From contig JAABRW010000259.1 in NCBI GenBank assembly GCA_011390695.1, forward strand, positions 1-11,794: a DNA stretch of 11,794 nt. Reading direction: 5' to 3'. The notes beneath the pieces were generated by a model. That model searched no databases. It was given only the letters and a program-made list of their open reading frames with translations, and was not told the DNA's origin. The position numbers and the translations under genes were made by a program. Source of the stretch: Desulfotignum sp. Lineage in GTDB: Bacteria > Desulfobacterota > Desulfobacteria > Desulfobacterales > Desulfobacteraceae. This document shows, piece by piece, positions 8,701 through 11,794 of this stretch (position 1 is the first letter of the stretch; each line of letters opens with the position of its first letter).

Positions 8701-8962
8701 CATCATGGAGCGGGAAAACGGCAGCGAGGAGCGCATCGACCAGATGACATCCGGCAGCGCCTTTGGAGAAATGGCGTTGATTGATAACTCCCCCAGGTCC
8801 GCCACCATCCGGACAATGACCCCCTGCCGATTTCTCATCCTGCACAAACAGGAATTCAAGGAAACCGCCATGGAATTTCCCCGCATCGCCCTGCAGATCT
8901 GTTCGGTTCTCAGCCGGCGGATCAGGCATCTGCATTCCCTGGTCCAGGAAAAAGCGTGCTGA
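5747..8962 (+). CDS. Npt-like nucleotide-translocase domain fused to HEAT repeats and cyclic-nucleotide-binding domain
   Basis: A 1071-residue three-part membrane protein. Residues 1 to about 428 are very hydrophobic, with roughly a dozen membrane segments. DLFNTRQSKRLFPLLTAGG (about 135-153) matches the signature loop of the Npt ATP/ADP carrier family. Residues of about 440-880 are soluble, helical and repetitive (for example DPVIPDIIRALSRL and HKEVRMAALDALSI), typical of HEAT repeats. The C-terminus (about 930-1060) is a cyclic-nucleotide-binding domain; its phosphate-binding cassette FGEMALIDNSPRSATI (from about 1006) keeps the glutamate and the arginine (near 1017) needed for cAMP or cGMP. 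The ATG at 5747 shares one base with the preceding stop; a TTG at 5744 is a less likely start. It presumably responds to the nucleotide made by the upstream cyclase. Whether it transports nucleotides, or is a degenerate carrier acting as a receptor, cannot be decided here. Confidence 0.9.
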   Translation: MRAKLLNLLKIYEEELTLFLWAAALLFIIRSSGIILNNYAETAFLKRYGVEYLPMVNMLNAVATFFVTGFLAAFLNKTPGAKVLSYLFIFSGVVVTVIRMLIPFGINLLYPLLFMLKSQFELLHALLFWNMCNDLFNTRQSKRLFPLLTAGGVVGLILGSFGTPWFASLFSMDNLLYLYLFTTVAGAFMIQAMGRSYATLLFTEKTGASGKKKPAMIEEIKRVYPLVKDSILVKIVLVLTFMPNVLIPIMNYQFNYAVNERFASESTMIQFFGNFRGVLYIVSLIILLFVGRIYGRWGMPVALMFHPFNYMVAFMAFLLRFDVFSAIYARMSTNIIRTTINGPANSILIGLFPESYRDMIRPFLRGTVVRLALFTGSALILVSTPLFHPRYLSLVALPFLIAWVAAPFVLKAHYSKILLDMISRNLLDIKSLDQKELGQIFNQEKTLADLESSFLAARGSDALWYARLLKNFSPDRLDQLILKNLDHQDEDTQVALIKMISPESGPRAAKELVRYLSPHRHETTIAILKLIIRHGIQAVKPSEFSNYINSSHPVVRGFACACRYADQPESLRKCINGWLSHTDTTFRQSGIICAGLSGHQEYLPRLQTMLREPEIDPVIPDIIRALSRLQVEAGHSAALSYLDHKHKEVRMAALDALSITNDDTLKKAVHLLGDPSDAIHDLAFEKIKTADYQNNLLLVESLGLPSTRIRRGLFKLLETLDIKGFDVLMFAKKNLSRAYEYLAMAQSLENLPRSGMRDLAMEHLVEKKEMVLENILKVLAIHDHTKRMKSAWQGIFSSDTRQRANAIELLNDVLDKKTFKTMLPLLESPNPSMALTEGRKRIKIPEFDTEGKQTVSNLLSSADWVDVVIGLGILREIPDISINQDLLQNLEKSDNQHILKEVDMIWNKNKKSGENNGEDSSQKLSLGEKILLLKEIEIFSGLSASELAAIAGVTEEMGYGENEEVIKQNSVGETVFLIIDGQVSVIMERENGSEERIDQMTSGSAFGEMALIDNSPRSATIRTMTPCRFLILHKQEFKETAMEFPRIALQICSVLSRRIRHLHSLVQEKAC

Positions 8963-9041
8963 ATTCCTCTATCAGATATGCTTTCTAACCGGCCGAAATC
9001 GTTGCCAACCAAGCCAGAACCCGAATTTTCAAGCCCCTGGT

Positions 9042-10172
9042 TCAGGCTGTGGAGGGGTCCAGCAAAGAGGCAATGGTATCGGCCAGGTCATCTCTTCCCT
9101 GTTTTCTGAGCAGCGGTATCAGGGGCCTGTAAAAAGGGGGTCTGACCCGGATGGTGATATCAAACCGGGCAATATCTTCTGACCGGACTTCATCCGCTTT
9201 AAAGGCCCGGGTCTTGTGCAGCAGCCCCAGGGCGGTAAGTTCGGTCATGGTGCGCACACATTTTTCACATTGGCCGCAGTTGAGCAAATCCGGAACATTG
9301 GCCAGACAGACCCGAAAATTTTGAAATGCCGTATCCCATTCAGAGACGATTTTGATCTTTTCCAGCCGGGACATCTCATAATCCCGGTGACGGATTCTCA
9401 AGCCATAACTGCCGTATTCCGGATCCAGCAGCGGATGGGAGCCGCAGGGATGCAGGTTGGGGATATCATAGGATGAGGCGATGAACATCAGATTGATCCG
9501 GCTGCTGAAATTATGGGCCATGGCAGCCAGCACCGCACCGAAAAAACTGTCCAGCCACAGGTCCCGCTCATCGCACAAATGGCGGATATTGGTGTACACC
9601 GGCACAAGTGTTGTGCCGGCATCCCTGGTGATGCAGGATGCCGCAGTCATGGCCCGGTCGAACACATGCAGTTTTGCCCCCCGCTCCCGGACCCCGCCGA
9701 TGTCGAAGCCATGGAGAAAAAAACTGTCCCGGACATATGCCGGGTGGGTATCAGGATAATGCAGCCGGTTTTGGCGCAGGGCAGCCAGAGAATCCATACC
9801 GCCGGACATGACCATGCCCGCCCTGGGTTGTGCCGGCGGATTCTGGTGTTTTCGGACACCGGATTCTACTGGAATGGGGACATACCGCCCCCGGGTCCAG
9901 TGGGACAGAATATGCATGGCCACATGCACGCCTTCTTTAAGAAACGGACAGACAGCGCCCTCCACAAAAATGCGTTTTTCTTTCAGATGCAGGGCCGGCA
10001 GCAGACACCCCACCAGGAATGCATCCGGGTTGGCGTCAAATCCCCGGGCATATGCCTTCGGGGTCTTGACATAGACATGCTTGTCAGGATGATCGCTTTG
10101 TTCAAAACTGACCCTGGCAGAGGCAACGGCAAACTCGCTGTCCTGTGTCAGTTGTATATCGGTGATTTTCAT
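9042..10172 (-). CDS. QueC-like PP-loop ATPase with CX9CX2CX2C zinc site
   Basis: A 376-residue putative ATP pyrophosphatase. The PP-loop SGGMDS (123-128) would bind ATP and adenylate a substrate. C289, C299, C302 and C305 (VCL then NCGQCEKC) reproduce the QueC-type zinc-site spacing, CX8-9CX2CX2C. Unlike QueC, which has about 230 residues, it has an extra N-terminal domain of about 115 residues, mostly strand-like, and a conserved-looking SHPLLDPEYGSYGLRIRH segment (245-262). I recognise the general type (uncharacterised QueC-like proteins often found in biosynthetic or glycan loci) but know no assigned function. The ATG at 10172 overlaps the stop of the ATP-grasp gene as ATGA, so it is the third gene of a translationally coupled cassette. 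It is probably not the queuosine enzyme: no queD, queE or queF lies nearby and the architecture differs. It ends 79 bases from the convergent Npt-HEAT gene. Confidence 0.82.
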   Translation of the reverse strand: MKITDIQLTQDSEFAVASARVSFEQSDHPDKHVYVKTPKAYARGFDANPDAFLVGCLLPALHLKEKRIFVEGAVCPFLKEGVHVAMHILSHWTRGRYVPIPVESGVRKHQNPPAQPRAGMVMSGGMDSLAALRQNRLHYPDTHPAYVRDSFFLHGFDIGGVRERGAKLHVFDRAMTAASCITRDAGTTLVPVYTNIRHLCDERDLWLDSFFGAVLAAMAHNFSSRINLMFIASSYDIPNLHPCGSHPLLDPEYGSYGLRIRHRDYEMSRLEKIKIVSEWDTAFQNFRVCLANVPDLLNCGQCEKCVRTMTELTALGLLHKTRAFKADEVRSEDIARFDITIRVRPPFYRPLIPLLRKQGRDDLADTIASLLDPSTA

Positions 10173-11158
10173 AGGCTTTTTTTTGTCACACCTGATTGAA
10201 ATTTTTCTGCCTTCGACAGCACATGGGTAATGATTTTTTTGGCAATATCTTTTCCAGTGACAGCTTCCAATCCCCTGAAGCCTGGTGAATAATTCACCTC
10301 CACCACATGGGGAAGGCCCGCTTTTTCCACCATCATATCAATGCCGGCAATATCCAGGGAGCAGGCCCTGGCGGCTGAAACAGCCATGTCCGCCCACGCT
10401 TTGGGCGGCTCAAAGCCTTTGGCCTGTCCATTTTGATGGATATTGGTCCTGAAATCATTTGGTGCCGGTATCAGCTGCATGGCAGCGGCCACCCTTCCTC
10501 CGATCACAAGGATTCGGGCATCCACCCTTGCTTTGGGTGGAAAAAAACGCTGCACCACCAGCCCCTTTACCGGATCAAGCATGTTTGCAACACAGGTTTT
10601 TGCCCCGGATCTGTCATGGATTTTCACCACCCCCTCACCCCCCATGCCAGAGGGCTGTTTGACAATGACCGGGTACCCGCCCAACTGGTCAACAGCAGCA
10701 AAAAAACTGTCAGACCTGGTGACAAAACAGGAATCCGGCACCCGAATCCCTGCCGCAGACAGGGTCTGGAGGGTGATAAACTGGTGCCGGGCAATGGTCA
10801 CTCCTTGTAATCCATTCACCAGAAGGATGCCCATTGCCTGTAACTGGCGCAGCACCACAAACCCGTATTCCCCCATGGGCGACCCCTGGCGGGGCATCAC
10901 CACATCCGGCAAATCATCGGAAACAGCGCTTTTCAATAAATCATCTGGTTTGCCAGCCGGTTTGGTGCCGGGCATCGCCCCGAAGGAGACGCTGTCGCGC
11001 AAAAGTCCTCCGATGCCGGAATTCTGCTTTTCCAGAGAACAGATCAGCTGGTATGGATTGATGAGCTGGATCCTGTGGCCGGCTGTTCTGGCAGCTGTCT
11101 GCAGCCGGCCATTGGGATGAAACCCGAACCCGTGCACCGTGAGAATTCCGATATTCAC
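10169..11158 (-). CDS. RimK-like ATP-grasp ligase
   Basis: Predicted to form an amide bond between a carboxylate and an amine using ATP, by way of an acyl-phosphate. Counting from GTG 11158 it has 329 residues. The N-terminal pre-ATP-grasp domain starts MNIGILTVHG. PVIVKQPSGMGGEGVVKI (163-180) holds the ATP lysine and glycine-rich loop. RVDARILVIGG (211-221) and DFRTNIHQNGQA (235-246) match the RimK/LysX signatures, and D274, E287 and N289 (HVVEVNYSPGFRGLEAVTG) are the likely magnesium ligands. GTG overlaps the upstream stop as GTGA and places the first beta strand at the N-terminus, so I prefer it to an in-frame ATG at 11212, which would add 18 unstructured residues inside the acetyltransferase gene. 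Its own stop overlaps the next ATG as ATGA. Substrates are unknown; known relatives add glutamate to proteins or cofactors, or build amino-acid carriers, dipeptides and graspetides. Confidence 0.87.
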   Translation of the reverse strand: MNIGILTVHGFGFHPNGRLQTAARTAGHRIQLINPYQLICSLEKQNSGIGGLLRDSVSFGAMPGTKPAGKPDDLLKSAVSDDLPDVVMPRQGSPMGEYGFVVLRQLQAMGILLVNGLQGVTIARHQFITLQTLSAAGIRVPDSCFVTRSDSFFAAVDQLGGYPVIVKQPSGMGGEGVVKIHDRSGAKTCVANMLDPVKGLVVQRFFPPKARVDARILVIGGRVAAAMQLIPAPNDFRTNIHQNGQAKGFEPPKAWADMAVSAARACSLDIAGIDMMVEKAGLPHVVEVNYSPGFRGLEAVTGKDIAKKIITHVLSKAEKFQSGVTKKSL

Positions 11159-11794
11159 AGGCTGCTGTCTTTCGGGATTTCCAAAGGGGAGATCATGTGT
11201 GCCGGCATCCATATGCCCATGTGTTTACCTGCCTTTTCACTGAAATATGTTGTAATTTTTCGGGTATTGTTTCGAAGGGCAATTTTCTGTGTGGCCAGGT
11301 TGTCTTCGTCAATAATGGAAAACACCCTGTATTTGCCGGCCCTTCTGGTCAACCCCTCAAGCAGTTTTCTGCCCACGCCCAGGGCCCGGTATTCAGGCCG
11401 CACCGAGGTGTATCCCCTTTCCACAAACCCGGAAAAATCCACGCCTGTTGCTGTTTTCAGCCGGTCTGTCAAGGCTTTTCTGGGATGTTTCAGGCAGGAG
11501 TTTCCCACCAGCACCCCATTTTCCACAGCATATCCGATCAGATAGGCTTTTTCAAGGTTGGAACGGACATGGGCCAGGTCCACGGATCCCCCTGCCGCCA
11601 CCATGGCGCAGACCATGTCCAGATATCCTTTCGGCAGATCTGCCGGCGGTGTAAAATGATAGGCAATATCCCGGCCCAGGGTAAATAAATCATTGCCATT
11701 GTACCGCAGCCGAATCAGGTGATCCACAGGGAATCTTGCCAGACATGCCAGCAGTCGGGCAGGCGTTCCCAGAAGTTCCCAGGCCTGCCTGCCC
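11155..11794 (-). CDS. GNAT-family acyltransferase (5' end probably outside window)
   Basis: Predicted to transfer an acyl group, usually acetyl from acetyl-CoA, to an amine. Counting from an internal GTG at 11727, the GNAT core is AYLIGYAVENGVLVGNSCL (61-79), then the motif A region GYTSVRPEYRALGVGRKLLEG (105-125), with R114, G117 and G119 as the CoA pyrophosphate loop. The C-terminal EDNLATQKIALRNN (141-154) fits the later helix. No in-frame stop lies between 11727 and the window edge, and the extra codons read as plausible protein (AWELLGTPARLLACLARF). GTG 11727 has no convincing Shine-Dalgarno and no in-frame ATG is present, so the gene most likely begins beyond 11794 and carries more N-terminal sequence. 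The stop forms GTGA with the ATP-grasp start. Substrate unknown; being first in the cassette suggests it acylates a precursor or product of the ligase. Confidence 0.8.
   Translation of the reverse strand, partial: GRQAWELLGTPARLLACLARFPVDHLIRLRYNGNDLFTLGRDIAYHFTPPADLPKGYLDMVCAMVAAGGSVDLAHVRSNLEKAYLIGYAVENGVLVGNSCLKHPRKALTDRLKTATGVDFSGFVERGYTSVRPEYRALGVGRKLLEGLTRRAGKYRVFSIIDEDNLATQKIALRNNTRKITTYFSEKAGKHMGIWMPAHMISPLEIPKDSSL

Noticed and set aside
9042..10172. Annotation as QueC of the queuosine pathway
   Set aside because: It is about 1.6 times the QueC length, has an extra N-terminal domain, and no other queuosine genes are in the window; only the PP-loop and zinc site are shared.
11159..11212. 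ATG at 11212 as the start of the ATP-grasp ligase
   Set aside because: It would add 18 residues with no folded look and a 58-base overlap, whereas GTG 11158 gives the common four-base overlap and begins at the first beta strand.
1..11794. tRNA or rRNA genes, CRISPR arrays, insertion sequences, retron- or defence-type systems
   Set aside because: No cloverleaf, regularly spaced repeats, transposase, reverse transcriptase or known defence motif was seen on either strand.

Overview
The window looks like chromosomal DNA from a Gram-negative, anaerobe-type deltaproteobacterium (Desulfobacterota, perhaps Desulfobacteraceae). The grounds are moderate GC, densely packed genes, a lipoprotein-type solute-binding protein, and a free-standing Npt-like carrier fused to HEAT repeats and a cyclic-nucleotide domain. 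This placement is inferred from protein style only. I saw no RNA genes, insertion sequences, CRISPR arrays or phage genes.

Left block (1-1797, minus strand): a glutathione synthetase-type ATP-grasp ligase (gshB-like) is followed, with overlapping reading frames, by a family-5 oligopeptide-type solute-binding lipoprotein that runs off the left edge. A 193-bp divergent intergenic region separates them from the plus-strand genes.

Central block (1991-8962, plus strand): first comes a radical SAM protein with a CX4CX2C cluster and a B12-binding-like N-terminus, followed by a strong GC hairpin. Then come three genes that may form a cAMP module: a membrane-bound class III nucleotide cyclase with a PilZ-like tail, an exported SUMF1-fold protein lacking the formylglycine-generating cysteines, and a 1071-residue protein. 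That last protein joins a nucleotide-translocase-like membrane domain, a long HEAT-repeat region and a C-terminal cyclic-nucleotide-binding domain. The cyclase could make the ligand that the cyclic-nucleotide domain reads.

Right block (9042-11794, minus strand, convergent with the centre): three genes lie in the order GNAT acetyltransferase, RimK-like ATP-grasp ligase, QueC-like PP-loop ATPase. They are joined by GTGA and ATGA four-base overlaps, so they are probably translated together. Three enzyme classes that acylate, ligate and adenylate suggest an uncharacterised small-molecule or peptide-modification pathway. This tightly coupled cassette and the cyclase/Npt-HEAT-cNMP group are the two most interesting parts of the window.
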